A DNA stretch of 7,140 nt from Paludibacteraceae bacterium (GCA_947471245.1 CANIXM010000091.1:1-7140), one strand, 5' to 3'. Shown: positions 1 to 6,446, counted from the first letter of the stretch. The notes: generated by a model not told the origin, from the sequence alone. Numbers and translations are program-made.

Positions 1-114
1 GCAATCAACTTCTATAAAGACATCGAAATGATAGCATGTAGCACCATTTTCAAACAAATGAAGGCGCCATGGGAATCGGAAGAATTGGTAGAAGCAGAAT
101 ACGTGTTCAATTAA
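1..114 (+). CDS. nifD: Nitrogenase MoFe protein alpha chain, C-terminal end (partial)
   Basis: Frame 1 is open from the window edge to a TAA at 112-114 and encodes the last 37 residues of a protein. The segment NFYKDIEMIACSTIFKQMK followed by APWE has the form of the NifD C-terminus, where a stretch like FARDIDM is followed by the pocket-closing KAPW motif. The position directly upstream of nifK agrees with the usual nifDK pair. NifD binds FeMo-cofactor and half of the P-cluster, but the residues that do so (the cofactor Cys and His and the P-cluster Cys) lie upstream of this window. The last sense codon and the stop lie inside an AATTAATAATT repeat tract, so the extreme C-terminus may have been reshaped by the repeat. 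A vanadium or iron-only alpha chain is not strictly excluded by 37 residues, but the nifK and nifEN neighbours argue for NifD. Confidence 0.88.
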   Translation, partial: AINFYKDIEMIACSTIFKQMKAPWESEELVEAEYVFN

Positions 115-139
115 TAATTAATAATTCATAATTAATAAT
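109..139. repeat. AT-rich short-period repeat at the nifD stop
   Basis: The tract consists of repeated AATTAATA/ATAATTAAT units with one interrupting CATA. It begins within the last nifD codon and contains its TAA stop. A second tract of the same type follows nifB (6172-6193). It most resembles the low-complexity spacer repeats common in Bacteroidota genomes. No function is visible. Confidence 0.6.
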
Positions 140-200
140 GAGCCTTTGGCTACTGATTATGAATTTCAAAACAGATTTTTAATTTTTAATTCAAAAAGTT

Positions 201-1580
201 ATGTTACTAAGACATACCACTGCAAAAGAAATAGACAGAAAGGCGCTGACCATCAATCCTGCCAAAACCTGTCAACCAGTAGGCGCAATGTTTGCAGCAT
301 TGGGCATCCACGGATGCTTGCCTCATAGCCACGGCTCACAAGGCTGTTGCTCTTACCACCGAAGTGCACTGTCACGTCACTTCCGTGAACCAATCATGGC
401 TGGTACCAGCTCATTCTCCGAAGGTTCATCTGTATTTGGTGGGTCTGCCAACTTGGTACAAGCTATTGATACCATGTTTACAGTCTATAAACCAGAAGTG
501 ATAGCGGTTCACACCACTTGCTTGTCAGAAACCATCGGTGATGACTTGACACAAATCATTTCCAAAGCCAATGATGATGGTTGTGTACCAGAAGGAAAAC
601 AAGTGATATACTGCAATACACCAAGTTACGTGGGAACGCACGTTACTGGATATTCCAATCAGGTAGCAGCATTTGTAAAATTCTTTTCTACTGCTACGCC
701 CAAAAAGCGAAATGTAATCAATCTAGTAGCTGGATGGATGGAACCATCGGACATGCGCGAAATCAAACGATTGGCCAAAGTGATGGAAGCTCGCACCATT
801 CTATTTCCTGACATGACTGATGTGCTAGATGCTCCACTGGATGGACACTACAAGCTGTACCCCACTGGTGGAACAACCATCGAAGAAATGAAATTGACTG
901 GCGATAGTAAGTTTACTATCGGACTAGGACAATCATGTACTGAAGATGCATGCATAAAACTTGAAAACAAATGCAAAGTCAAATTCGAAGTGGTAGATAT
1001 TCCTATCGGTTTCAAAGCCACAGATCGTTTTTTGATGTCGCTAAGTCGCCATGCCAATCTGCCAATTCCTGATAGTTTGTCGGATGAACGTGGAAGATTA
1101 ATCGATCTTATCTCTGATAGTTCAAAATACTTGTACGGCAAGCGTGTAGCACTTTGGGGAGATCCTGATACCTTGATTCCATTGACAGAATTCTTGGTAA
1201 GCATGGACATGAAACCAGTGTATGTGGTAACCGGAACCCCAAGCAAATACTTTGATGCCCGCATGGCCGAGATATTGAAAGATATTCCAGAGGCGAAGTT
1301 CAAAAGTGGTGAGTTGGCAGATATGTTCCTTATGCACCAATGGATCAAACAAGAAGGTGTGGATCTGTTGATAGGAAACACCTACGGAAAGTACATTGCC
1401 AGAGATGAAAATGTGCCATTGATAAGATTTGGTTTCCCTATCGCTGACCGTCCTGGACATAATTATTTTGCTAAAACAGGCTACGAAGGTGGAGCCAATC
1501 TGGTAAAACAAATTATGGATGGATTGTTGGATCACATTGATACCAACTGCTTGGAAGAAAAAGTAGAATTCCAATTGTAG
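201..1580 (+). CDS. nifK: Nitrogenase MoFe protein beta chain NifK
   Basis: This 459-residue protein is the beta subunit of the cytoplasmic alpha2-beta2 MoFe protein, which reduces N2 with electrons delivered by NifH. It opens with a short arm followed by NPAKTCQPVGAM, then HGSQGCCSYHR, HFREP, SVFGG and HTTCLSETIGDD, all diagnostic of NifK. The P-cluster ligands are visible as Cys24, Cys49 and Cys107; Ser142 in NTPSYVG matches the redox-switching serine (Ser141 in C. pasteurianum, Ser188 in A. vinelandii). The length and the missing long N-terminal arm match the compact clostridial type (about 458 residues), not the roughly 520-residue proteobacterial type. The ATG at 201 is chosen because the arm it gives (MLLRHTTAKEIDRKAL) lines up with that of clostridial NifK. 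There is no clear Shine-Dalgarno sequence, only an AT-rich leader. It lies 86 bases after nifD and is presumably co-transcribed with it. Confidence 0.97.
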   Translation: MLLRHTTAKEIDRKALTINPAKTCQPVGAMFAALGIHGCLPHSHGSQGCCSYHRSALSRHFREPIMAGTSSFSEGSSVFGGSANLVQAIDTMFTVYKPEVIAVHTTCLSETIGDDLTQIISKANDDGCVPEGKQVIYCNTPSYVGTHVTGYSNQVAAFVKFFSTATPKKRNVINLVAGWMEPSDMREIKRLAKVMEARTILFPDMTDVLDAPLDGHYKLYPTGGTTIEEMKLTGDSKFTIGLGQSCTEDACIKLENKCKVKFEVVDIPIGFKATDRFLMSLSRHANLPIPDSLSDERGRLIDLISDSSKYLYGKRVALWGDPDTLIPLTEFLVSMDMKPVYVVTGTPSKYFDARMAEILKDIPEAKFKSGELADMFLMHQWIKQEGVDLLIGNTYGKYIARDENVPLIRFGFPIADRPGHNYFAKTGYEGGANLVKQIMDGLLDHIDTNCLEEKVEFQL

Positions 1581-1656
1581 TGAAAATTGACACCGCAGCT
1601 TTCTAACGCAGAATGACTGTTATAAAATAGATTGTTTTTTGATTAGTGTTGTGCTT

Positions 1657-1690
1657 TATTGGCGGCCTTACAGCGGTAAGGTCGTCAATA
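1657..1690 (+). terminator. Strong stem-loop in the nifK-nifE spacer (attenuator or processing-like)
   Basis: The arms 1657-1671 and 1676-1690 pair over 15 base pairs, with two G-U wobbles, around a four-base AGCG loop. The stem is followed by AATTTTC and not by a true T-run, so it is a poor classical intrinsic terminator. It could instead protect the 3' end of a processed nifDK message or partly attenuate read-through into nifE. That role is known for hairpins between nif structural and assembly genes elsewhere and is inferred here. Confidence 0.5.
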
Positions 1691-1740
1691 AATTTTCAAA
1701 ATTCAAATATAAGTTATTTTTAGTAGGTATTTAAAAAAAC

Positions 1741-1770
1741 TTGAATATTGATTTTCAATAAACGATCAAT
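1741..1770. promoter_or_regulatory. Cluster of TTGA/TCAA half-sites upstream of nifE (speculative operator)
   Basis: TTGAATATTG, TTTTCAATA and GATCAAT create overlapping inverted half-sites. TATTGA (1746-1751) pairs with TCAATA (1755-1760), and ATTGAT (1747-1752) is mirrored by ATCAAT (1765-1770). The spacings do not fit the TTGAT-N4-ATCAA box of the Crp/Fnr family. It lies 76 bases or more before nifE, where a secondary promoter or operator could sit. No convincing -10/-35 or Bacteroidota -7 element was found. Confidence 0.18.
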
Positions 1771-1787
1771 TAATACCTACACCACTC

Positions 1788-1823
1788 AAAAGTCTCCGCC
1801 AGCTGGCGGAGGATTTAGGGGGC
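1788..1823 (+). repeat. Palindromic repeat copy 1 (upstream of nifE)
   Basis: This copy has the AAAGTC ... GGATTTAGGGGGC frame shared with the copy at 6402-6430. Its core is a perfect 18-base palindrome at 1794-1811 (CTCCGCCAG mirrored by CTGGCGGAG). It ends 22 bases before the nifE ATG, in plus orientation. It is a REP-like element with no coding capacity of its own. Confidence 0.75.
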
Positions 1824-1845
1824 AAACAATTCAAACTACCCAACT

Positions 1846-3174
1846 ATGGCACATATATTAGATGAAAGAAAAGGTCAAGTGTCAGTGGCTGGAGCCAATG
1901 TAGCCACCATTGATTGTAACAAAGCAAGTCTGGCTGGCAGTGTAAGTCAGCGTGCATGTGTGTTTTGTGGCTCACGGGTAGTGCTTTATCCTATTGTTGA
2001 TGCACTTCATTTGATACACGGACCCATCGGTTGTGCTGCCTACACCTGGGACATCAGGGGGTCACTTTCTTCAGGACCCGAATTACACCGTTTGAGCTAT
2101 TGTACTGATTTGCAAGAGAAAGATGTGATTTTTGGTGGAGTAAAAAAACTCTATGAAGCCATCACTGAGCTCATCGAACTACATAAACCCAAAGCTGCAT
2201 TTATTTATACTACCTGCATAGTAGGTGTGATAGGCGATGATGTGGAGCAAGTGTGTAGAACCATTGAAGATGAAGCCAAAATTCCCATTATCCCTGTGCA
2301 AGCTCCTGGTTTTCAAGGATCTAAAAAGGATGGTTACAAAGTAGCCTGTGAGGCTATTTTCAGACTGGTAGGAACAAAAAGCAAGCCCGAAACGCCGGCC
2401 AAAAGCATCAATATCTTGGGCGATTTTAACCTTGCTGGTGAGCTTTGGATTTTACTGGATTATTACAAAAGAATGGGCGTGCATGTCAACGCCACTATCA
2501 CTGGCGATGGTCGTGTGGATGATATAGCCAATGCACATAATGCGGCGCTCAATGTGGTGCAATGCTCAGGGTCAATGAACTACTTGGCCAAAATGATGAA
2601 AGACACCTACAATATTCCATCCATGCGGGTGTCCTATTTTGGAATAGAGGATATGAGTGATGCCCTTTACGATGTGGCTCGATTTTTCAAAGATGATGAA
2701 ATGATGGATAAAGCCCGTGAGTTGGTAAAAGAGGAATTTGCCAAACTGATGCCACAACTCACATGGTACAAAGAACGACTTACTGGCAAAAAAGCTGCTA
2801 TCTACGTAGGCGGTGCATTTAAAGCCATCTCACTAGTAAAAGCCCTCCGGCTGATAGGTGTAGAAACTGTAATAGTTGGTTCGCAAACTGGAACAGAAGA
2901 GGATTATGATCTGATAAAAAAACTGTGCAACGAAGGAACCATCATACTAGATGACTCCAACCCTGTGGAACTTTCACATTTTGTAAAGGAGAAAAAAGCT
3001 GACATTTTTATTGGAGGTGTGAAAGAACGACCCATTGCTCATAAGATTGGACTCGGATTTTGTGATCATAATCATGAGAGAAAGGAACCACTGGCAGGAT
3101 ACGAAGGGATGATCAACTTTGCCAAAGAGATATACGCCACGGCTATGAGCCCTGTATGGAAGTTTACAAAGTAA
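1846..3174 (+). CDS. nifE: FeMo-cofactor scaffold protein NifE
   Basis: NifE pairs with NifN in the cytoplasmic scaffold that receives NifB-co and matures it by adding molybdenum and homocitrate. The 442-residue sequence shows the NifE signatures LHLIHGPIGCAAYTWD, RGSLSSGPELHR and the C-terminal GFCDHNHERKEPLAGYEG motif ending in SPVW. Cys38, Cys63 and Cys124 line up with the A. vinelandii NifE ligands Cys37, Cys62 and Cys124 of the permanent [4Fe-4S] cluster, and an extra Cys41 follows the first of them. Cys240 in VVQCSGSMN occupies the place of the cofactor-binding cysteine (NifD Cys275 type; NifE Cys250 in A. vinelandii). The length is near the family norm of about 440-475. The ATG at 1846 gives a normal N-terminus; no Shine-Dalgarno is seen. 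Unlike NifN, NifB and NifV here, NifE has no repeat-encoded peptide. Confidence 0.96.
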   Translation: MAHILDERKGQVSVAGANVATIDCNKASLAGSVSQRACVFCGSRVVLYPIVDALHLIHGPIGCAAYTWDIRGSLSSGPELHRLSYCTDLQEKDVIFGGVKKLYEAITELIELHKPKAAFIYTTCIVGVIGDDVEQVCRTIEDEAKIPIIPVQAPGFQGSKKDGYKVACEAIFRLVGTKSKPETPAKSINILGDFNLAGELWILLDYYKRMGVHVNATITGDGRVDDIANAHNAALNVVQCSGSMNYLAKMMKDTYNIPSMRVSYFGIEDMSDALYDVARFFKDDEMMDKARELVKEEFAKLMPQLTWYKERLTGKKAAIYVGGAFKAISLVKALRLIGVETVIVGSQTGTEEDYDLIKKLCNEGTIILDDSNPVELSHFVKEKKADIFIGGVKERPIAHKIGLGFCDHNHERKEPLAGYEGMINFAKEIYATAMSPVWKFTK

Positions 3175-3231
3175 GCCTTTCGGTATCCACTATTAATGTG
3201 GAAGATTTAAACCACTGTAAAAATTGCAATT

Positions 3232-4602
3232 ATGACAACCACAAAAAACTCAATAGATAAATCTAGCTTAGTTCCCCTTAAGGGGTTAGGGGTTGCGGTG
3301 CAAAAGAATGGCTATGTATCCAGTCGCAACTCATGCAAGCTGTGTGCTCCACTCGGTGCCTCGCTCGTATTCAAGGGCATAGAGGGCTGTGTACCACTTA
3401 TTCATGGTAGTCAAGGCTGTGCTACTTACATCCGTAGGTACATGATCAGTCATTACAAAGAGCCAGTAGATATTGCATCTAGCAATTTCAGTGAAGAAAC
3501 CACTGTGTTCGGCGGAAGTAGGAATTTTATCACTGGCATCCACAATGTTATCAAACAATACCAACCCAAAGTGATAGGGATAGCCTCTACTTGTCTGTCA
3601 GAAACAATAGGTGAGGATGTGCCAGGACACATCAGAAATTTTTCCGAAAGCTATGACAACCCTGCTGTGCCGATGCCCATTTTTATCAATGCATCTACAC
3701 CCAGCTATTGTGGTAGCCATGCCGATGGATTTCATAATACGGTGTTAGCCACTGTCAAAACATTGGCAAAAAGTCAAACAGCTTCACACTCCATTACCAT
3801 TTTACCAGGTCTAGTGACACCTGCCGACATCAGATATTTGAAAGAAATAATGACCGATTTTGGCTTGAAACATACTCTTTTTCCTGATTATAGTGATACG
3901 TTGGACAATGTGTACACATCAGAATATCAGCTAATTCCTACTGGTGGTACTACCATCAACCAAATAGAACTCATGGGAGATGCCAAAGCTACCATTGAGT
4001 TTGGGTCGATATTCAACAAAGGAACGCAACGCATCAAAGACCAAGGCACGGTGCAAACTGCTGGTGAGTGGCTAGAGGCAAGTTTCAATACTCCCAACCA
4101 TCAAATGCCACTTCCCATAGGCATAGATGCTACGGATAGATTGATGAATGTGTTGTCAGAAATAAGTGGAAAACCCATTCCTGAAAAATACGTCAAAGAA
4201 CGTGGCAGACTTGTAGACGCTTATGTGGATGCACATAAATATGTCTTTGGCAAAAAAGCTTTACTCTATGGCGAGGAAGATTTTGTTACTGCATTGGCAG
4301 ATTGGTTGAAAGAAGTAGGGGTGGAGCCTTTTTGGATAAAAGGTGCTGATTTTGAGACATTAAAAGAGAAAGCTAACGATTTCAAACCAGACTTCTTACT
4401 TGGCAATAGCAAAGGATACTACATTGCCCGCGAGCGAAAAATTCCCCTGGTTCGGATTGGATTTCCCATTCACGACCGCTTCGGAGCCACAAGGATGCAT
4501 CAGGTTGGATACCGGGGTACGCAGGAAATTTTCGATCGCGTGGTCAATGCACTCATCGAATACAAACAAGAAAATTCACCCATTGGGTATAAATATTTGT
4601 AG
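3232..4602 (+). CDS. nifN: FeMo-cofactor scaffold protein NifN
   Basis: NifN is the NifK-like partner of NifE in the cofactor-maturation scaffold. The 456 residues contain CKLCAPLGASLVFKGIEGC, VPLIHGSQGCATYIRR, TVFGG and STCLSETIGEDV. The C-terminal half contains LLGNSKGYYIARERKIPLV and GFPIHDRFG. Cys38 corresponds to the one NifN ligand (Cys44 in A. vinelandii) of the NifEN [4Fe-4S] cluster. Cys63 and Cys121 occupy the other two NifK P-cluster positions, so all three are kept. The N-terminus is odd: residues 15-20 (PLKGLG) are encoded by a palindromic repeat at 3272-3293, so about 30 residues precede the conserved domain. The next in-frame start-like codon, GTG at residue 23, would exclude the peptide, but ATG 3232 has an ordinary AT-rich leader and is preferred. 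It lies 57 bases after nifE. Confidence 0.95.
   Translation: MTTTKNSIDKSSLVPLKGLGVAVQKNGYVSSRNSCKLCAPLGASLVFKGIEGCVPLIHGSQGCATYIRRYMISHYKEPVDIASSNFSEETTVFGGSRNFITGIHNVIKQYQPKVIGIASTCLSETIGEDVPGHIRNFSESYDNPAVPMPIFINASTPSYCGSHADGFHNTVLATVKTLAKSQTASHSITILPGLVTPADIRYLKEIMTDFGLKHTLFPDYSDTLDNVYTSEYQLIPTGGTTINQIELMGDAKATIEFGSIFNKGTQRIKDQGTVQTAGEWLEASFNTPNHQMPLPIGIDATDRLMNVLSEISGKPIPEKYVKERGRLVDAYVDAHKYVFGKKALLYGEEDFVTALADWLKEVGVEPFWIKGADFETLKEKANDFKPDFLLGNSKGYYIARERKIPLVRIGFPIHDRFGATRMHQVGYRGTQEIFDRVVNALIEYKQENSPIGYKYL
3272..3293 (+). repeat. Palindromic repeat copy 2, in frame inside nifN
   Basis: The copy reads TT followed by CCCCTTAAGGGGTTAGGGGT and is identical over 22 bases to the copy in nifV at 6861-6882. 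CCCCTTAAGGGG is a perfect palindrome. It is translated as PLKGLG, residues 15-20 of NifN. The other two forward frames of the element contain TAA or TAG. Confidence 0.88.
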
Positions 4603-4603
4603 G

Positions 4604-4617
4604 AGACCCCTAAATCT
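4604..4617 (-). repeat. Truncated palindromic repeat copy 3, after the nifN stop
   Basis: AGACCCCTAAATCT begins one base after the nifN stop and matches the outer half of the copy at 6143-6171 (AGCCCCCTAAATCCCC). It is in minus orientation. The hairpin half is absent, so this looks like a remnant. Confidence 0.45.
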
Positions 4618-4645
4618 ACTTTACAAAACTTATTGAAAAAGATTT

Positions 4646-4766
4646 AACCACAAAAGGAAATTAAAAAAGAACAAGAAAAAAAAAGAACACATGAGTCAAA
4701 TACCTATCGGTATTTTGAGAATGATAGCTCGATGATAAAGCATCAACTTTTGTGTCTTTTGTGGTT
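4646..4766. repeat. Inverted-repeat element in the nifN-nifB spacer
   Basis: AACCACAAAAG at 4646-4656 and CTTTTGTGGTT at 4756-4766 are perfect 11-base inverted repeats bounding a 121-base segment. The right arm continues as a second TTTTGTG unit (4748-4754), which resembles the widespread TTTGTGTC-TTTGTGGTT type of dispersed bacterial repeat. A smaller hairpin (AAATACC 4698-4704, loop TATC, GGTATTT 4709-4715) sits in the middle. No open reading frame of note is inside. It could be a small non-autonomous element or a mRNA stem; no target-site duplication is obvious. Confidence 0.55.
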
Positions 4767-4815
4767 CATTCATCAGGGAAATTATATAAGGATTGACAAT
4801 TAAAAATAGAAGCAC

Positions 4816-6141
4816 ATGGAATCAAAAATAATCGAAAGCAACTCACTACCCCTTGAGGGATTAGGAGAATCTGCCCCTTTGATGGAAAAGGGAGCAGCTC
4901 ACCCATGTTTCAACAAAGAAGCCAAACACACCAATGCGCGTGTGCACCTTCCTGTAGCACCAAAGTGTAACATCCAATGCGGTTACTGCAACCGTAAGTT
5001 CGACTGCGTCAACGAAAGCCGTCCTGGTGTCACCTCGTCTATCCTCAAACCATTCCAAGCGGTTGAATATCTCAAGGATTTGGACAAAAGAATCCCGAAT
5101 TTGGTAGTGATAGGCATAGCTGGTCCTGGCGATCCATTTGCCAATGCAGAAGAAACATTAGAAACCATGCGCAGAGCCAAAGCGGAGTTCCCAGATAAAA
5201 TTTTCTGTCTGTCCACCAATGGATTGGAACTGGAGCCTCACATTGACGAAATTGCTAAACTGGATGTGACCCATGTCACCATCACCATCAATGCTGTTGA
5301 CCCAACTATTACTGCTAAAGTTTACAAATGGGTGCGATTCAATAAAAAAATCTATAAAGGTTTAGAAGGAGCTACCTTGTTGATGGAACGTCAGTTGGCC
5401 TGCATCCCCAAGCTGAAAGCTGCTGGTATCACTGTGAAAATCAACTCCATCATCATTCCAGGCATCAATGAAGATCATATTCCAGAAGTGGCACGAAAAT
5501 GTGCAGAGTTAGGAGCTGATGTAATTAACTGCATCCCGTTGATACCTACTGTAGATACCGATTTTGCGGAGCTGATAGAGCCCGATGCTAAAACGGTGTT
5601 CAGAGTACGCACCTTGTCGTCCGATTTTTTACCCATCATGAGTCACTGTGCCCGTTGTCGTGCTGATGCTGCTGGTCTGCTGGGACAAGATATGAGCGAA
5701 ACACACACGCTGCTCAAAGAATATGCATCCAGATTTGAAATTGTCACCGAAGGCAGACCTTATGTGGCAGTTGCTACCAACGAAGGGTTGCTGGTAAACC
5801 AACACCTAGGCGAGGCATCTAACTTGCACATTTACAGACAAACACCCAATGGCTTCAAACTAGTAGAAACCCGTGAAGCACCTCCCACTGGTGGAGGCGA
5901 CCGTCGCTGGTTGGAAATGGCCAAAGTGCTATCGGACTGTAGAGCCATATTGGTAAGTGGAGCTGGTCAAAATCCTAAGTCTATGCTCAATTCATGCAAC
6001 TTATATGTGTTGGAAATGACTGGGCTGATAGATGAAGGGCTTGAAGGCATCTACAACAACAAAGTTATCCGCTCCATAGCCAAACCCGATTCGTTCAAAT
6101 GTGGTAGCGGATGTAAAGGTACTGCTAAGGGATGTGGGTGA
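4816..6141 (+). CDS. nifB: Radical SAM FeMo-cofactor core synthase NifB with NifX-like domain
   Basis: NifB fuses two [4Fe-4S] clusters and inserts carbide and sulfide to make the 8Fe core (NifB-co) of FeMo-cofactor. The radical SAM motif is Cys51-X3-Cys55-X2-Cys58 in APKCNIQCGYCNRKFDC, followed by ESRPGV. His29 and Cys31 (HPCF), Cys64, Cys131 (FCLSTNG) and Cys278-X2-Cys281 (SHCARCRAD) match the conserved ligands of the two substrate clusters. GIAGPGDPFAN is the SAM-binding glycine region. From about residue 316 a NifX/NafY-like domain follows (RPYVAVATNEG, NQHLGEA with His330). The tail has Cys429, Cys433 and Cys440, spaced like a cluster site of unknown role. Residues 12-17 (PLEGLG) and the following APLMEKGA come from repeat sequence. 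The length of 441 is normal for the two-domain form. Met23 (ATG 4882) is an alternative start that would remove most of this leader. Confidence 0.97.
   Translation: MESKIIESNSLPLEGLGESAPLMEKGAAHPCFNKEAKHTNARVHLPVAPKCNIQCGYCNRKFDCVNESRPGVTSSILKPFQAVEYLKDLDKRIPNLVVIGIAGPGDPFANAEETLETMRRAKAEFPDKIFCLSTNGLELEPHIDEIAKLDVTHVTITINAVDPTITAKVYKWVRFNKKIYKGLEGATLLMERQLACIPKLKAAGITVKINSIIIPGINEDHIPEVARKCAELGADVINCIPLIPTVDTDFAELIEPDAKTVFRVRTLSSDFLPIMSHCARCRADAAGLLGQDMSETHTLLKEYASRFEIVTEGRPYVAVATNEGLLVNQHLGEASNLHIYRQTPNGFKLVETREAPPTGGGDRRWLEMAKVLSDCRAILVSGAGQNPKSMLNSCNLYVLEMTGLIDEGLEGIYNNKVIRSIAKPDSFKCGSGCKGTAKGCG
4848..4896 (+). repeat. Palindromic repeat copy 4, in frame inside nifB (composite)
   Basis: CCCCTTGAGGGATTAGGAG (4849-4867) is a diverged copy of the nifN/nifV element, read in the same phase as PLEGLG. 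A second imperfect palindrome follows directly at 4873-4896 (GCCCCTTT ... AAAAGGGAGC), read as APLMEKGA. Together they form the leader before the conserved HPCF motif of NifB. Confidence 0.65.
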
Positions 6142-6142
6142 A

Positions 6143-6171
6143 AGCCCCCTAAATCCCCCGAAGGGGGACTT
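6143..6171 (-). repeat. Palindromic repeat copy 5, just after the nifB stop
   Basis: The copy starts two bases after the TGA of nifB. TCCCCC (6154-6159), GAA and GGGGGA (6163-6168) form a tight hairpin. Bases 6143-6159 are the exact reverse complement of 6414-6430. The hairpin is not followed by a T-run, so termination here is possible but unproven. Confidence 0.85.
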
Positions 6172-6193
6172 ATAATTAATAATTAATAATTAA
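6172..6193. repeat. AT-rich short-period repeat after nifB
   Basis: This is a run of ATAATTA units of the same type as the tract at 109-139. It abuts the palindromic repeat copy directly. Confidence 0.6.
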
Positions 6194-6290
6194 GACAGGA
6201 TAAGTCATTGTATTTAAGTGTATTTAAGGAGATATATCATAGCTTAGACAGCGCAGTGCATGATAACGAAAATATGTAAACTGGTTCTTT

Positions 6291-6333
6291 CAAGTCCCCA
6301 TAGTTTATCCCGTCATAAACGGGAGGGGATTTA
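6291..6333 (+). repeat. Palindromic repeat copy 6 with an enlarged inner hairpin
   Basis: AAGTCCCC at the left and GGGGATTTA at the right are the arms of the common element. The centre is replaced by a 25-base segment (6300-6324) containing TCCCGT (6308-6313) and ACGGGA (6319-6324), which can pair. GTTTAT (6303-6308) and ATAAAC (6315-6320) give an alternative pairing. This looks like a copy whose loop was expanded or into which another palindrome was inserted. Confidence 0.6.
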
Positions 6334-6401
6334 AAGAGCGTAGTATTTGACAAAAGAAACAGATTAGTATTATCAGACAATAATTTATAAACTAGGTTTT
6401 C

Positions 6402-6430
6402 AAAGTCCCCTAAGGGGGATTTAGGGGGCT
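6402..6430 (+). repeat. Palindromic repeat copy 7, upstream of the ferredoxin gene
   Basis: AAAGTCCCCTAAGGGGGA followed by TTTAGGGGGCT is the clearest plus-strand copy. It ends 16 bases before the ATG at 6447. Its right 17 bases are perfectly inverted relative to 6143-6159. Confidence 0.88.
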
Positions 6431-6446
6431 ACTATTTTTAAAACAA

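Larger units (their letters stand above)
6142..6446. other. Gene-free nifB-ferredoxin spacer made largely of repeats
   Basis: No credible open reading frame occurs on either strand. From left to right the spacer holds an inverted repeat copy (6143-6171), an AT tract (6172-6193), a direct repeat of GTATTTAAG at 6210-6218 and 6220-6228, a composite repeat copy with an inner hairpin (6291-6333), and a further copy (6402-6430). The segments 6270-6299 and 6381-6410 agree at 22 of 30 ungapped positions, which hints at an internal duplication. A promoter for the ferredoxin gene could lie here but none is convincing. Confidence 0.75.

Noticed and set aside
848..1381. Long minus-strand reading frame of 177 codons opposite nifK
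   Set aside because: It lies wholly inside nifK, shows no recognisable domain, and is explained by the codon use of the plus-strand gene.
1587..1626. TTGACA (1587) and TATAAA (1621) as a promoter after nifK
   Set aside because: The elements are 28 bases apart, too far to form a -35/-10 pair.
1847..1860. TGGCAC at the nifE start as part of a sigma-54 (-24/-12) promoter
   Set aside because: It lies within the first nifE codons and the matching TTGCA element is missing at the required spacing.
3186..3202. Small hairpin TCCAC/GTGGA in the nifE-nifN spacer
   Set aside because: A five-base stem with a seven-base loop is too weak to call a regulatory structure.
6143..6171. Hairpin after nifB as a classical intrinsic terminator
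   Set aside because: The hairpin is strong but is followed by CTTATAATTA with no T-run, and the sequence is a member of the dispersed repeat family.
6347..6373. TTGACA at 6347-6352 with TATTAT at 6368-6373 as a promoter for the ferredoxin gene
   Set aside because: The spacing is only 15 bases, and Bacteroidota vegetative promoters use a different consensus (TAnnTTTG near -7), which is not present here.
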